DNA from: Parabacteroides hominis
GTDB taxonomy: Bacteria > Bacteroidota > Bacteroidia > Bacteroidales > Tannerellaceae
Assembly (NCBI RefSeq): GCF_014287585.1
Contig: NZ_JACOOJ010000040.1
Span: forward strand, 1 to 48,786
Direction of reading: 5' to 3'
DNA: 48,786 bases
Part shown: positions 28,852 through 37,258 of the stretch, one piece after another
How positions within the stretch are numbered: the stretch's first letter is position 1
How the letters are laid out: each line of letters begins with the position of its first letter
The notes under the pieces: model-generated
What the model was told of the DNA's origin: nothing
Seen by the model: the letters and a program-made list of their open reading frames with translations, nothing else
Databases searched by the model: none
Position numbers and translations under genes: made by a program

Positions 28852-28882
28852 GATATGGTAATTAATAAGTTAAATCGGGATA

Positions 28883-29446
28883 TTACTTCACAGAGGCGCG
28901 TATCCGGCTAAGCGACTGCGGAGTAATTTGCAGAAATGAAGCGATATGTTTTAACGGGACACGCTGGAAAAGGTCCGGGCGCGTACGCAACAAGGTCTCG
29001 TATTGCTCACGGGCATCACTCCAACTGTCATTGATAAAGTAATTCTCATATTCGCGGAGGTAATAATCCAGCAACTTGCGCATCCAGTTTGCCAGATCGA
29101 GTGTCTGCTCACAAAGCTCTTCGAGGCGCCGTGCCGGAATGCGCAGCAAAACGGAGTCTTCCACCATTTCAAGATTATAGGCGGCTATCTCACGGTAAGA
29201 CATGTTCACGATTTCACCGGACGACACGAACCACAAGGTGACATCGCGCATATCACGCTCCACGAACGAACGGGCCAATCCTTCTTTGACGAACCAAACA
29301 TACGGATCGCGATCTCCTTCATACACCGCAAAACTGCCTTTCGGAGCAAACACTTCCTCCATCCCTTCCGTCAACTTGCGTACCGATTCATCCGACAACG
29401 GATAGAGAAGACGCTGTTGGGCGATGAATTTATCCATATCTTTCAT
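28883..29446 (-). CDS. Crp/Fnr-family transcriptional regulator
   Basis: A 187-residue regulator with an N-terminal cyclic-nucleotide-binding fold (FAPKGSFAVYEGDRDPYVWFVKEGLARSF) and a C-terminal helix-turn-helix (LKHIASFLQITPQSLSRIRA). No FNR-type cysteine cluster is seen. In Bacteroidales such proteins often control one or a few nearby genes. It sits between an ECF sigma gene (34 bp upstream) and the C69 peptidase, all on the minus strand. ATG 29446 is used; ATG 29437 is an alternative. Confidence 0.88.
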   Translation of the reverse strand: MKDMDKFIAQQRLLYPLSDESVRKLTEGMEEVFAPKGSFAVYEGDRDPYVWFVKEGLARSFVERDMRDVTLWFVSSGEIVNMSYREIAAYNLEMVEDSVLLRIPARRLEELCEQTLDLANWMRKLLDYYLREYENYFINDSWSDAREQYETLLRTRPDLFQRVPLKHIASFLQITPQSLSRIRASVK

Positions 29447-29480
29447 GTCATTACCTTATTAAATCGAACGGCAAAGATAT

Positions 29481-30044
29481 TCAATTTTCGGTTCCGCTTA
29501 TATAACGCGCCAACATATCCCGCATCCTCCCGGTCGCTTTCTGCAACTGCACGTCGACCGTATTGACGCTTATGCCCAAGTCTTTCGCAACCTCGGCATA
29601 GGGCTGCTTTTCTTCCCGCACACGGATAAATATTTCACGGCATCGCTCCGGCAGGCGGTCGAGGGCCTTGACATAGTGGGCGAAAAGCTCCTCGCTGACC
29701 AGTATGTCTTCGGGCGATTCGCCGGATACGGCCATGCCGTCAAAAGCATCCGCCGTCACGTCTTTCCGGCGTTGTTCTTTTTCGAGATAGTTCAGGGAAG
29801 CATTTTTTATCGTGATAAAGAAATAGTCTTCCAGGTTGGCGATATGGTGCAAGGACTCGCGGCGTTCCCATATTTTCAGGAACACATCGAGGACAACCTC
29901 CTGCGCCCATTCTTCCGTATGCAGGTAGTAGTAGGCAATACGGAAGAAACGGTCGAAGCAAAGATTATAAAAGCTACGCAGAGCAGTCTGGGAACTCTCT
30001 TCTTCGATCTGCCTTAAATATTTTCTTATCTCCTGCTCTGTCAT
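29481..30044 (-). CDS. ECF sigma factor (first of the locus)
   Basis: A 187-residue sigma-70 family protein with region 2 (FYNLCFDRFFRIAYYYL, AQEVVLDVFLKIWERR) and region 4 (LPERCREIFIRVREEKQPYA, AKDLGISVNTVDVQLQKA). The start is set at ATG 30044: the longer reading starts with TTG and runs through the -7 box. It diverges from the secreted CarboxypepD-regulatory protein at 30197. No FecR gene is directly attached; the next gene is a Crp/Fnr regulator. Confidence 0.9.
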   Translation of the reverse strand: MTEQEIRKYLRQIEEESSQTALRSFYNLCFDRFFRIAYYYLHTEEWAQEVVLDVFLKIWERRESLHHIANLEDYFFITIKNASLNYLEKEQRRKDVTADAFDGMAVSGESPEDILVSEELFAHYVKALDRLPERCREIFIRVREEKQPYAEVAKDLGISVNTVDVQLQKATGRMRDMLARYISGTEN

Positions 30045-30067
30045 CGTCTCATCTTCTATAACCTGCG

Positions 30068-30075
30068 CAAAAATA
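30068..30075 (-). promoter_or_regulatory. -7 box for the sigma gene at 29481
   Basis: Minus strand TATTTTTG matches TAnnTTTG; its position gives a leader of about 18 nt to ATG 30044 and argues against the longer start. Confidence 0.5.
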
Positions 30076-30196
30076 GTCAAATTTTCAAACTATGTCCATC
30101 ATAATAAAAAAATCCGGGGCGAAGCATAGGGTATTTGCCGGCTGAACCATCTTAGTAATACGAACAAGAGTATTAACTTATTAAACTATATGAGAT

Positions 30197-31465
30197 ATGA
30201 AAACGATGCATAAACAACTATGGGGATACTTGCTCATTACACTGTTGCTGGCGGGATTCACGCCTCTGCAGGCGCAAACGGATTCGGCTGACGAAGGGAA
30301 CTATATTACGGTCAGTGGTATTGTAAAAGATAAAAAGAGCAAAAAGAGCCTGGAATATGTCAACATTTCTATTCCGGGCAGTACGACCGGCACGGTCACG
30401 AATGCCGACGGTGAGTTTTCCTTCAAGGTAAAGGATTCCATCCATGCCAAAGAAGTGGAGATTTCGCACCTCGGATATTTCAACAGCAAAATAGAACTCA
30501 ACGGCAAGGATGTGGAAGAACAGACCGTATGGCTGACCCCTTACACGAATATGCTCGACGAGGTTATCATCCATGCCCGCGACCCGCGCTACCTGGTGGA
30601 GGAAGCGATAAAGAAGATTCCGGCCAACTACAATTCGAAGCATAGCCTCCTGACCGGATTCTACCGCGAAACAGCCCAGAAAGGACGCCGGTATATCAAC
30701 ATCTCGGAAGCGGTGATCGATATCTACAAAACGCCTTACAGCGAGGGAGTGGACCGCGATCGCGTACAGATATTCAAAGGGCGCAAGCTGCTCAGCCAGA
30801 AAGCCAGCGACACATTGGCTGTCAAACTGCTGGGAGGCCCGAACCTGTCCATCTATGTGGATATGGTGAAAAACCCGGATGTCCTGCTCGACCTGGAAAG
30901 CCTGCCTTACTATAAATTCAGGATGGAAGAATCGACAACGATCAACGACCGCCCGCAATATGTCATCAATTTCGAACCGCAGGCCATATTGCCGTATGCG
31001 CTTTATTACGGAAAACTATATATCGACAAGGAACGGCTCTCTTTCACGCGGGCCGAGTTCTTCCTCGACATGAACGACCGCAACAAGGCCACGCAGGCGA
31101 TCCTCCGGAAAAAGCCGTTCGGGTTACGGTTCAAACCGGTCGAAGTCTCGTTCCTGGTCAACTATAAGGAGCGCAACGGGCTGACTTATCTGAGTTATAT
31201 CCGCAACGGCGTCCGTTTCAAATGTGACTGGAAACGCAAATTGTTCTCGACCAATTACACCATCCTTTCGGAAATGGTCGTAACGGACGGTAAGGAAAGC
31301 GGCGCAAACACCATCCCCTACAAGATGGCATTCAAGCAGAACCAGTCCTTATCAGACAAGGTTTCCAATTTCGCCGACGAAGATTTCTGGGGTTCCTACA
31401 ACATCATCGAACCGACGGAATCACTGGAACACGCTGTCAACAAATTGAAGAAGCAACATAAATAA
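30197..31465 (+). CDS. Exported CarboxypepD-regulatory-domain protein without barrel (paralogue 1)
   Basis: A 422-residue exported protein. Signal peptide to about residue 27 (PLQAQ); residues about 37-125 form a CarboxypepD-regulatory-like beta-sandwich (VSGIVKDKKSKKSLEYVNIS, TVTNADGEFSF, EISHLGYFNSKI). A conserved C-terminal region follows, with LLTGFYRETAQK, EAVIDIYKTPY, YGKLYIDKERL and DEDFWGSYNIIEP. No TonB box, plug or 22-strand barrel is present, unlike SusC proteins. The C-terminal region is clearly related to that of the protein at 32940. It diverges from one ECF sigma gene and precedes another. Likely periplasmic or outer-membrane-associated; function unknown. Confidence 0.8.
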   Translation: MKTMHKQLWGYLLITLLLAGFTPLQAQTDSADEGNYITVSGIVKDKKSKKSLEYVNISIPGSTTGTVTNADGEFSFKVKDSIHAKEVEISHLGYFNSKIELNGKDVEEQTVWLTPYTNMLDEVIIHARDPRYLVEEAIKKIPANYNSKHSLLTGFYRETAQKGRRYINISEAVIDIYKTPYSEGVDRDRVQIFKGRKLLSQKASDTLAVKLLGGPNLSIYVDMVKNPDVLLDLESLPYYKFRMEESTTINDRPQYVINFEPQAILPYALYYGKLYIDKERLSFTRAEFFLDMNDRNKATQAILRKKPFGLRFKPVEVSFLVNYKERNGLTYLSYIRNGVRFKCDWKRKLFSTNYTILSEMVVTDGKESGANTIPYKMAFKQNQSLSDKVSNFADEDFWGSYNIIEPTESLEHAVNKLKKQHK

Positions 31466-31525
31466 TATACGAATTAAACAATATCCCAATTTGCCAATGA
31501 ATAGATTAATGTATAAATTAGCAAC

Positions 31526-32077
31526 ATGAAAGACCTGCTTATACTTACAAAGATCAAAGATGGAGACGTCAAAGCTTTCGAACAAGTTTTCCGTCTGTAT
31601 TATGTGCCTCTTTGTATGTATGCAGCCAGCATAACCGGAAGAATGGATATTGCGGAAGAGATCGTACAGGAATTATTCTATGTGTTTTGGAAGGAAAGGG
31701 AGCGGTTACAACTGTTCCATACGATAAAAAGCTATTTGTATGGAGCCGTGCGTAACCAATCCCTCCAGTACTGGGAACATCAGGATATACGCAACCGCTA
31801 CCGGGATGCCGTCCTCTCCCGACCGGACAAAGACGACACACGGGACGATCCGCAGGACCAGATCGAATACAAGGAACTGGAAGCCTTGATCAACCGGACG
31901 CTTAAGAAACTCCCCGAACGCCGTCTCCGCATATTCCGGATGCATCGTTTTGAAGGGAAGAAATATGCGGAGATCGCTTCCATCCTCTCCCTGTCGGTCA
32001 AGACCGTCGAGGCCGAAATGACGAAAGCACTCCGGACATTACGAGACGAATTAGAGATTTATATGAAATATGATTGA
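31526..32077 (+). CDS. ECF sigma factor (Bacteroides expansion type)
   Basis: A 183-residue sigma factor with region 2 (FEQVFRLYYVPLCMYAASI, AEEIVQELFYVFWKER) and region 4 (LPERRLRIFRMHRFEGKKYA, ASILSLSVKTVEAEMTKALR). This is the pattern of Bacteroidales sigma factors paired with FecR-type anti-sigmas. Its end overlaps the FecR gene by 8 bp. Normally such pairs control a TonB-dependent transporter; here the next gene has no transporter barrel. Confidence 0.92.
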   Translation: MKDLLILTKIKDGDVKAFEQVFRLYYVPLCMYAASITGRMDIAEEIVQELFYVFWKERERLQLFHTIKSYLYGAVRNQSLQYWEHQDIRNRYRDAVLSRPDKDDTRDDPQDQIEYKELEALINRTLKKLPERRLRIFRMHRFEGKKYAEIASILSLSVKTVEAEMTKALRTLRDELEIYMKYD

Positions 32078-32921
32078 AACAGAAAGAAATAAAAGAAAAA
32101 CAGACCGGGCGTGGAATACGCTGTATCAACGCCTGGATAAAGAAGGTTTGCTTTCGGGCAGGCCGGCTTCGCCATTCAGAAGCCTTGCATGGAAAGGGGG
32201 CTTGGCTGCTGCTGCCGTCGCCCTTCTTTGCCTGCTTGTGTCTGTCGTCTACCTGAACAGGTCCGGGCAGGATGCCGACCCGAATCTGCTCACCCGCCAG
32301 AACAGTGAGACGGCAACAACACTGGTAACCACCCTTGAGGATGGTTCCGTGGTCTACCTGGCAGGAAATACTTCATTGAAGTTTCCCGAACATTTCTCTC
32401 CGGACCGGCGGGAAGTGAGCTTGCAGGGAAACGCCCTGTTCGATGTCGCCGGTAACCGCGCCCGCCCTTTCGTGATTGAAACGGAAGATACGCGTATCGA
32501 AGTGTTAGGAACGGCTTTCAATGTGAAAAGCACCGGCAGCTCTCCTTTCGAACTGTCCGTACAGCGGGGGGAAGTGAGAGTGACGTTGAAGAAGAACGGA
32601 CAGGATATCCACGTAAAAGCAGGGGAAACCGTTACGCTCCTCTCCCGGAGACTGCAATTGAGCACGACGCCCGACCCGGCACTGTTTGACCGCTATACCG
32701 AACGAATCCGGTTCAAGGACGAAAAGTTAGGCAATATCCTGCGGGTGATCAATCTGCAAAATCCGGATATCCGGTTGGAGGCAACGCCGGAGCTATGGAA
32801 CCGGACGCTTACCGTCACCTTCTCCAACGATACGCCCGAAGCAATGGCTGAACTGATCTGCCTTGCCCTCGACCTGAAGAAAACACGGCAGGACAACACG
32901 ATCCTCCTGTCCAAACAATAA
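32070..32921 (+). CDS. FecR-family anti-sigma factor
   Basis: A 283-residue inner-membrane protein: a cytoplasmic N-terminus, one membrane segment at about 43-62 (GGLAAAAVALLCLLVSVVYL), a periplasmic FecR domain at about 85-195 (TTLEDGSVVYLAGNTSLKFP, GNALFDVAG, FNVKSTG) and a C-terminal DUF4974/STN-like domain (IRFKDEKLGNILRVINLQNP). It should hold the overlapping sigma factor inactive until a signal reaches its periplasmic part. The next gene, 18 bp away, starts with an STN domain that could be the signalling partner. Confidence 0.92.
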   Translation: MIETERNKRKTDRAWNTLYQRLDKEGLLSGRPASPFRSLAWKGGLAAAAVALLCLLVSVVYLNRSGQDADPNLLTRQNSETATTLVTTLEDGSVVYLAGNTSLKFPEHFSPDRREVSLQGNALFDVAGNRARPFVIETEDTRIEVLGTAFNVKSTGSSPFELSVQRGEVRVTLKKNGQDIHVKAGETVTLLSRRLQLSTTPDPALFDRYTERIRFKDEKLGNILRVINLQNPDIRLEATPELWNRTLTVTFSNDTPEAMAELICLALDLKKTRQDNTILLSKQ

Positions 32922-32939
32922 TTTTTCATTTTCAATGTC

Positions 32940-34502
32940 ATGATGTCCTCTACATACCGCCTCCTTTTCTTGTGCCTTTGGATGCTTTTGCTTCCGACAG
33001 GTCTGTTACGCGCTGGGGAAGGCGATGATGTGCTGGCCCGCATGATTCATTTATCCAAAGAAAAAAATACCGTTTACCGCCTGCTTGACAAAGTATCGGA
33101 ACAAACCGGCTTTCTCTTTATCTATGACAGCAAGCTGATCGATAATGAAAAAACGGTACGCATCCCGAAAGGCGACTACACCATCCGGCAGGCAATCTAC
33201 CTGATCGTAGGAAACAAAGAGCTGAACTTGCGTGTCATAGGCGATCACATCCTGATCTCCGGGCCGCAACCCGTCAGGCAAGTGGCTATTCCCGATACCA
33301 TTCCTCCGAAAGAGACAGACAACCATTTCATTGTCAAAGGGGTTCTGCAGGATAAGCAGACGAATGAACCGATCGAGGCGGGCACTATAGGAGTCCTTAA
33401 TACTTCAATCGGCAGCATCACCAATGCAAACGGGGAGTTCCGGCTCACGCTGCCCGATTCGCTCCGCCAGTCCACGCTCTACTTCTCCCACCTGGGCTAC
33501 GAACCCCGCAAGATAGAAGCCTCCCTTCTCGCCGGACAGAACACGGCGATCGCGCTCGATGCCAAAGTGATCCCGATCCAGGAAGTTGTAGTGCGCATTG
33601 TCAATCCGCTCCGCCTGCTTCGTGACATGAAGGAAAATATCCGGAAAAACTATCCGCAATCACCCGCTTACCTGACCACTTTCTACCGGGAAGGAATCGA
33701 ACGGAAAAACAAATTCGTAGGGCTGACGGAAGCGGTATTCAAAATTTACAAATCCGCCTACAAACACAATCCGACACCGGATCAGGTCAAACTGCTCAAA
33801 ATGCGCCGGATCATCAGCCAACAGGAAAAAGACACGCTCATCGCCCGGATGAAATCGGGAATCAGCGCCAGCCTGAGCCTGGACTTGATAAAGGAATTGC
33901 CCGACTTTCTCCTGACGGATGAAAAGATAGAATCTTATATGTATGCCTCTACCGACATCGCCGTGATCGACGACCGGTTAGCCCATGTGATCTATTTCGA
34001 GCAAAAAGAGAATATCAACTCCGCCCTTTACCGGGGAGAACTGTATATCGACACGGAAAACAACGCATTGCTCCGCGCCCGCTTCGAAATCAACCCGAAA
34101 CATATCAAACAAGCTACCGGAATGCTGGTGGAGAAAAAAAGCCGCAACCTGAAAATCACTCCCCAGAAAGTGATTTATACCGTGACATACAAGCCCTACA
34201 ACGGCCAGTATTACATCAACCATGTCCGGGGCGACCTCTTTTTCAAGATAAAGAAAAGGAAACAATTGTTCGGAACTTTCCCCCTGCATACCTGGTTCGA
34301 AATGGTTACTTGCAAAATAGACACGAACCAGGTAAGCCGCTTTGCCCGTAGCGAAGCATTGCCGACACGAACGATCTTTGCGGAAACCCAGTTTGCTTAC
34401 GACGAAAAGTTCTGGGGTAACTTCAACGTTATCCCACCGGAAGAAAAGCTCAATGAAGCGATCGGGAAAATATCGTCAAAAATAGAAGAGACAGAAGAGT
34501 AA
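32940..34502 (+). CDS. Exported STN + CarboxypepD-regulatory protein without barrel (paralogue 2)
   Basis: A 520-residue exported protein. Signal peptide to about residue 25; STN domain at about 43-105 (LLDKVSEQTGFLFIYDSKLI, RQAIYLIVGNKELNLRVIG); CarboxypepD-regulatory domain at about 129-217 (VLQDKQTNEPIEAGTIGVLN, SITNANGEFRLTL, FSHLGYEPRKIE). The C-terminal region is homologous to paralogue 1 (YLTTFYREGIERKN, EAVFKIYKSAY, RGELYIDTENN, DEKFWGNFNVIPP). In TonB-dependent transducers the STN domain talks to FecR; here it is fused to a barrel-less body. It is the last gene of the sigma-FecR unit. Function unknown. Confidence 0.82.
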   Translation: MMSSTYRLLFLCLWMLLLPTGLLRAGEGDDVLARMIHLSKEKNTVYRLLDKVSEQTGFLFIYDSKLIDNEKTVRIPKGDYTIRQAIYLIVGNKELNLRVIGDHILISGPQPVRQVAIPDTIPPKETDNHFIVKGVLQDKQTNEPIEAGTIGVLNTSIGSITNANGEFRLTLPDSLRQSTLYFSHLGYEPRKIEASLLAGQNTAIALDAKVIPIQEVVVRIVNPLRLLRDMKENIRKNYPQSPAYLTTFYREGIERKNKFVGLTEAVFKIYKSAYKHNPTPDQVKLLKMRRIISQQEKDTLIARMKSGISASLSLDLIKELPDFLLTDEKIESYMYASTDIAVIDDRLAHVIYFEQKENINSALYRGELYIDTENNALLRARFEINPKHIKQATGMLVEKKSRNLKITPQKVIYTVTYKPYNGQYYINHVRGDLFFKIKKRKQLFGTFPLHTWFEMVTCKIDTNQVSRFARSEALPTRTIFAETQFAYDEKFWGNFNVIPPEEKLNEAIGKISSKIEETEE

Positions 34503-34517
34503 CCCCCTAAAAATCAT

Positions 34518-34547
34518 AAAGAGGACCTTTTCTCAAAGGTCCTCTTT
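34518..34547 (+). terminator. Terminator after the sigma/FecR locus
   Basis: AAAGAGGACCTTT and AAAGGTCCTCTTT form a perfect 13 bp stem with a TCTC loop, 15 bp after the stop codon; T-rich sequence follows. Confidence 0.8.
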
Positions 34548-34994
34548 ATAGGTTTTAATAGGTATTAGTCTTTAAGGCAAAAAGATTGTTTAGGTTATCT
34601 GCTTGCAAAGATGAGGCATTTTAAATTACTGAACAAATAAAAAAAGATATTATAAAACACATTTTTAAGATTATCGAAACTTATTTGCAGCTTCTTCTAT
34701 TTTTTAACAATATAGGACTGCTGCCGGAATACCGGCTCAGAGACATCAAAACCACCTCATATCTTTGATTATGAAGCAAATTAATGCATAATATTTTTAT
34801 TCTGCAACAAAATAGCTCATTTTTACGATAGATCATCCCTGATCTTTGTTTTAAATACATACAAACAGTTACAGATATTTTTAATATTTCAATACATTAA
34901 GTACCGCTTCGGGACCCGATTTTTTCAGTAAATTTGCACCCCGTACCGAGGTGACATTAGGTGCAGACATAACATTCTAAAACAGTTTTATCGT
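34548..34994 (+). promoter_or_regulatory. AT-rich leader region before queD, with -7 box and short hairpins
   Basis: About 450 bp with no convincing gene. A -7 box TAAATTTG lies at 34929-34936. Directly after it TGCACC (34935-34940) can pair with GGTGCA (34960-34965) in the leader. Further up, GCCGG/CCGGC (near 34714-34728) forms a small hairpin. I tested the leader by eye against preQ1 riboswitch patterns, which would make sense for queuosine genes, and found no match. Confidence 0.4.
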
Positions 34995-35327
34995 ATGTAT
35001 ACCGTTATCAAACGTATGGAGATTTCGGCAGCCCATAGCCTGTCGCTTTCCTATCCGAGCAAATGCGAATATCTGCATGGTCACAACTGGATTATCACTG
35101 TGCATTGCCGTTCCAAAGAATTAAACGCAGATGGTATGGTGATAGATTTCAGCCATATCAAACGGGTTGTGAAAGATCAGCTCGATCACCGGAACCTCAA
35201 CGAGGTGCTCCCTTTTAACCCGACAGCCGAGAATATCGCCCGGTGGATATGCGACCAGCTCCCCGCCTGCCATAAAGTAGAAGTTCAGGAATCAGAAGGA
35301 AACACGGCGATCTATGAAAAAGATTAA
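34995..35327 (+). CDS. queD: 6-carboxytetrahydropterin synthase QueD
   Basis: A 110-residue enzyme of the preQ0/queuosine pathway that converts dihydroneopterin triphosphate to 6-carboxy-tetrahydropterin. Zinc ligands are in SAAHSLS and LHGHNW, with the catalytic cysteine in SKCEYLHGH. The glutamate of the C-terminal VQESEGN segment binds the pterin. It overlaps queE by 14 bp, so the two are translated together. Confidence 0.93.
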   Translation: MYTVIKRMEISAAHSLSLSYPSKCEYLHGHNWIITVHCRSKELNADGMVIDFSHIKRVVKDQLDHRNLNEVLPFNPTAENIARWICDQLPACHKVEVQESEGNTAIYEKD

Positions 35328-35856
35328 CGAGATATTCTACAGCCTTCAGGGTGAAGGCTTCCATACAGGGACGCCTGCCGTCTTCGTCCGCTTCTCCGGA
35401 TGCAACCTGAAATGCAGCTTTTGCGATACCCGGCATGAGGAAGGAACCTTGATGTCGGATGAAGAGATTTTACAGGCTATTTCGGCTTTTCCTTCAAATG
35501 TCGTTATCCTGACAGGGGGCGAACCTTCGCTTTGGATCGACCAAGCGTTTATCGACCTGCTACACCGGGCGGGGAAATATATTTGCATCGAGACTAACGG
35601 GACAAACCCGTTGCCGGAAGGTATCGACTGGGTAACCTGTTCCCCGAAAGGGGCTCCTTTGCGAGTAACGCACATGGATGAGGTCAAAGTGGTTTATACG
35701 GGACAGGATCTGACGGAATATGCAGGTTTGAAAGCAACCTGGCATTTCCTCCAACCCTGTTCCTGCCGGAATACAAAAGAGGTGGTAGAGTACATCCTCC
35801 ACCACCCCCAATGGCGTCTCAGCTTGCAGACACACAAGCTGATTAATATCAGTTGA
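35314..35856 (+). CDS. queE: 7-carboxy-7-deazaguanine synthase QueE
   Basis: A 180-residue radical SAM enzyme, next step after QueD in making 7-deazaguanine for queuosine tRNA modification. The iron-sulfur cluster cysteines are in CNLKCSFCDTRHEE (C-x3-C-x2-C), and the N-terminal EIFYSLQGEGFHTGTPAVFV motif is clear. The enzyme is at the short end for QueE. No queC or queF is in the window. The stop codon lies in the left arm of a terminator-like repeat. Confidence 0.93.
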   Translation: MKKINEIFYSLQGEGFHTGTPAVFVRFSGCNLKCSFCDTRHEEGTLMSDEEILQAISAFPSNVVILTGGEPSLWIDQAFIDLLHRAGKYICIETNGTNPLPEGIDWVTCSPKGAPLRVTHMDEVKVVYTGQDLTEYAGLKATWHFLQPCSCRNTKEVVEYILHHPQWRLSLQTHKLINIS

Positions 35857-35914
35857 AAGTTGAAAGTGATGGGGATGCGAAGTTAACTTTTAACTTTCAA
35901 CTTTCAATTTTCAA
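35851..35914. terminator. Hairpin of repeated GTTGAAAGTT between queE and pyrC
   Basis: TTGAAAGTTGAAAGT (35853-35867) is the reverse complement of 35893-35907. Both arms are made of direct repeats of (A/T)ACTTTCA-type units, and the right arm goes on with CAATTTTCAACT. It separates the convergent queE and pyrC genes and probably terminates both. Confidence 0.65.
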
Positions 35915-37251
35915 CTATACCGGACTTCCATCCCGCGCACCCCATCATTCACCCGGCCATTGTCGTAGGCCAGTTGCCCGTTGACGAATGTTTTCCAGAC
36001 GGCATGATGGAATGTGTAGCCTTCGAAGGGAGACCAGCCGCATTTATACAGTATATTTTCTTTTGCCACCGTCCAGGTTTCTTTCGGATCGACCAGGACA
36101 AGGTCGGCATAGTAGCCCGGACGGATATAGCCGCGGCGATCCACACGGAAAAGCTCTGCCGGCATGTGCGCCATCTTTTCTACAACCTTCTCGTAAGTGA
36201 AACGGCCTTCCATCGCTAACTCCAACATGACAATGAGCGAGTGCTGGATCAGCGGGCCTCCGGAGGCAGCTTTCAGGCAGCTCCCCTCCTTCTCGGAAAG
36301 GAGGTGCGGGGCATGGTCGGTCGCCACGATATCGATCGTGTTGTTGTTAACGGCTTCGCGCAACGCCGTACGGTCTGCCAATGTCTTGATAGACGGATTC
36401 CATTTGATACGGTTTCCGAACTGTTCATAATCGCCATCGTGGAACCAGAGATGATGCACGCATACTTCACCCGTGATCTTCTTTTCACTGAGCGGGAGCT
36501 TGTTGCTTAACAAAGAAAGCTCTTTTGCCGTCGAAAGATGCAGGATATGCAGGCGTGAGTCGAGGCGCGCGGCCAGCTCGGCAGCTTCGGACGAGGAGGC
36601 ATAGCAGGCTTCCTCGCTACGGATCTTGCTATGGAAAGAGATATCCAGGTCTTCACCGTACAGGCCCGTATAATGGGCGATGTTCCGTTTGATGACCTCC
36701 TCCTTTTCGGCATGGATGGCGATAAGCATTCCGGCTTCGCCGAAAATGCGTTCCAGGCTTTCCTTCTTATCGACCAGCATATTACCGGTGGAAGAACCGA
36801 GGAAGAGTTTCAGACCCGCCACACGGCTACGGTCCAGTTTACGGATTTCATCCATATTGTCGTTCGTTCCGCCGAAGAAGAAGGAATAGTTGGCAACCGA
36901 TGTTTCAGCTCCCCGTTGCAACTTCCATTCCAGATCGGCAAGGGTCGTCGTCTGGGGTTTTGTATTCGGCATATCCATAAAGGTGGTCACTCCGCCGGCT
37001 ACGGCGGCACGGCTTTCGCTGGCGATATCGCCCTTATGCGTCAGTCCCGGTTCACGGAAATGTACCTGGTCGTCGATTGCGCCCGGAAGCAGATACTTCC
37101 CCGTGGCATCGATTGCGGTTGCATCCCCGGCCGAAGCCGGAACATCTCCTTCATATACTGCGGCAATCTTATCATCCTCGATCAGCACCGACCCCGTAAA
37201 AGTGCGGCCTTCGTTGATGATAGTGGCGTTTTTTATTAATGTCTTATTCAT
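35911..37251 (-). CDS. pyrC: Dihydroorotase (amidohydrolase family)
   Basis: A 446-residue amidohydrolase of the type I dihydroorotase group, which closes carbamoyl-aspartate to dihydroorotate in pyrimidine synthesis. Visible: [28 protein letters not shown] (the lysine expected to be carboxylated), [17 protein letters not shown] and the catalytic ATDHAPH. Oddly, the first metal motif, normally HxH, reads QVH, so one histidine ligand is replaced by Gln. I believe this occurs in other Bacteroidales homologues. It is the last gene of the glp-PL8 run, 7 bp after the lyase gene. Confidence 0.88.
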   Translation of the reverse strand: MNKTLIKNATIINEGRTFTGSVLIEDDKIAAVYEGDVPASAGDATAIDATGKYLLPGAIDDQVHFREPGLTHKGDIASESRAAVAGGVTTFMDMPNTKPQTTTLADLEWKLQRGAETSVANYSFFFGGTNDNMDEIRKLDRSRVAGLKLFLGSSTGNMLVDKKESLERIFGEAGMLIAIHAEKEEVIKRNIAHYTGLYGEDLDISFHSKIRSEEACYASSSEAAELAARLDSRLHILHLSTAKELSLLSNKLPLSEKKITGEVCVHHLWFHDGDYEQFGNRIKWNPSIKTLADRTALREAVNNNTIDIVATDHAPHLLSEKEGSCLKAASGGPLIQHSLIVMLELAMEGRFTYEKVVEKMAHMPAELFRVDRRGYIRPGYYADLVLVDPKETWTVAKENILYKCGWSPFEGYTFHHAVWKTFVNGQLAYDNGRVNDGVRGMEVRYS

Positions 37252-37258
37252 ATCTCTT

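Noticed and set aside
34929..34994. preQ1 riboswitch before queD.
   Set aside because: The conserved loop and A-rich tail of preQ1-I are not found in the leader.
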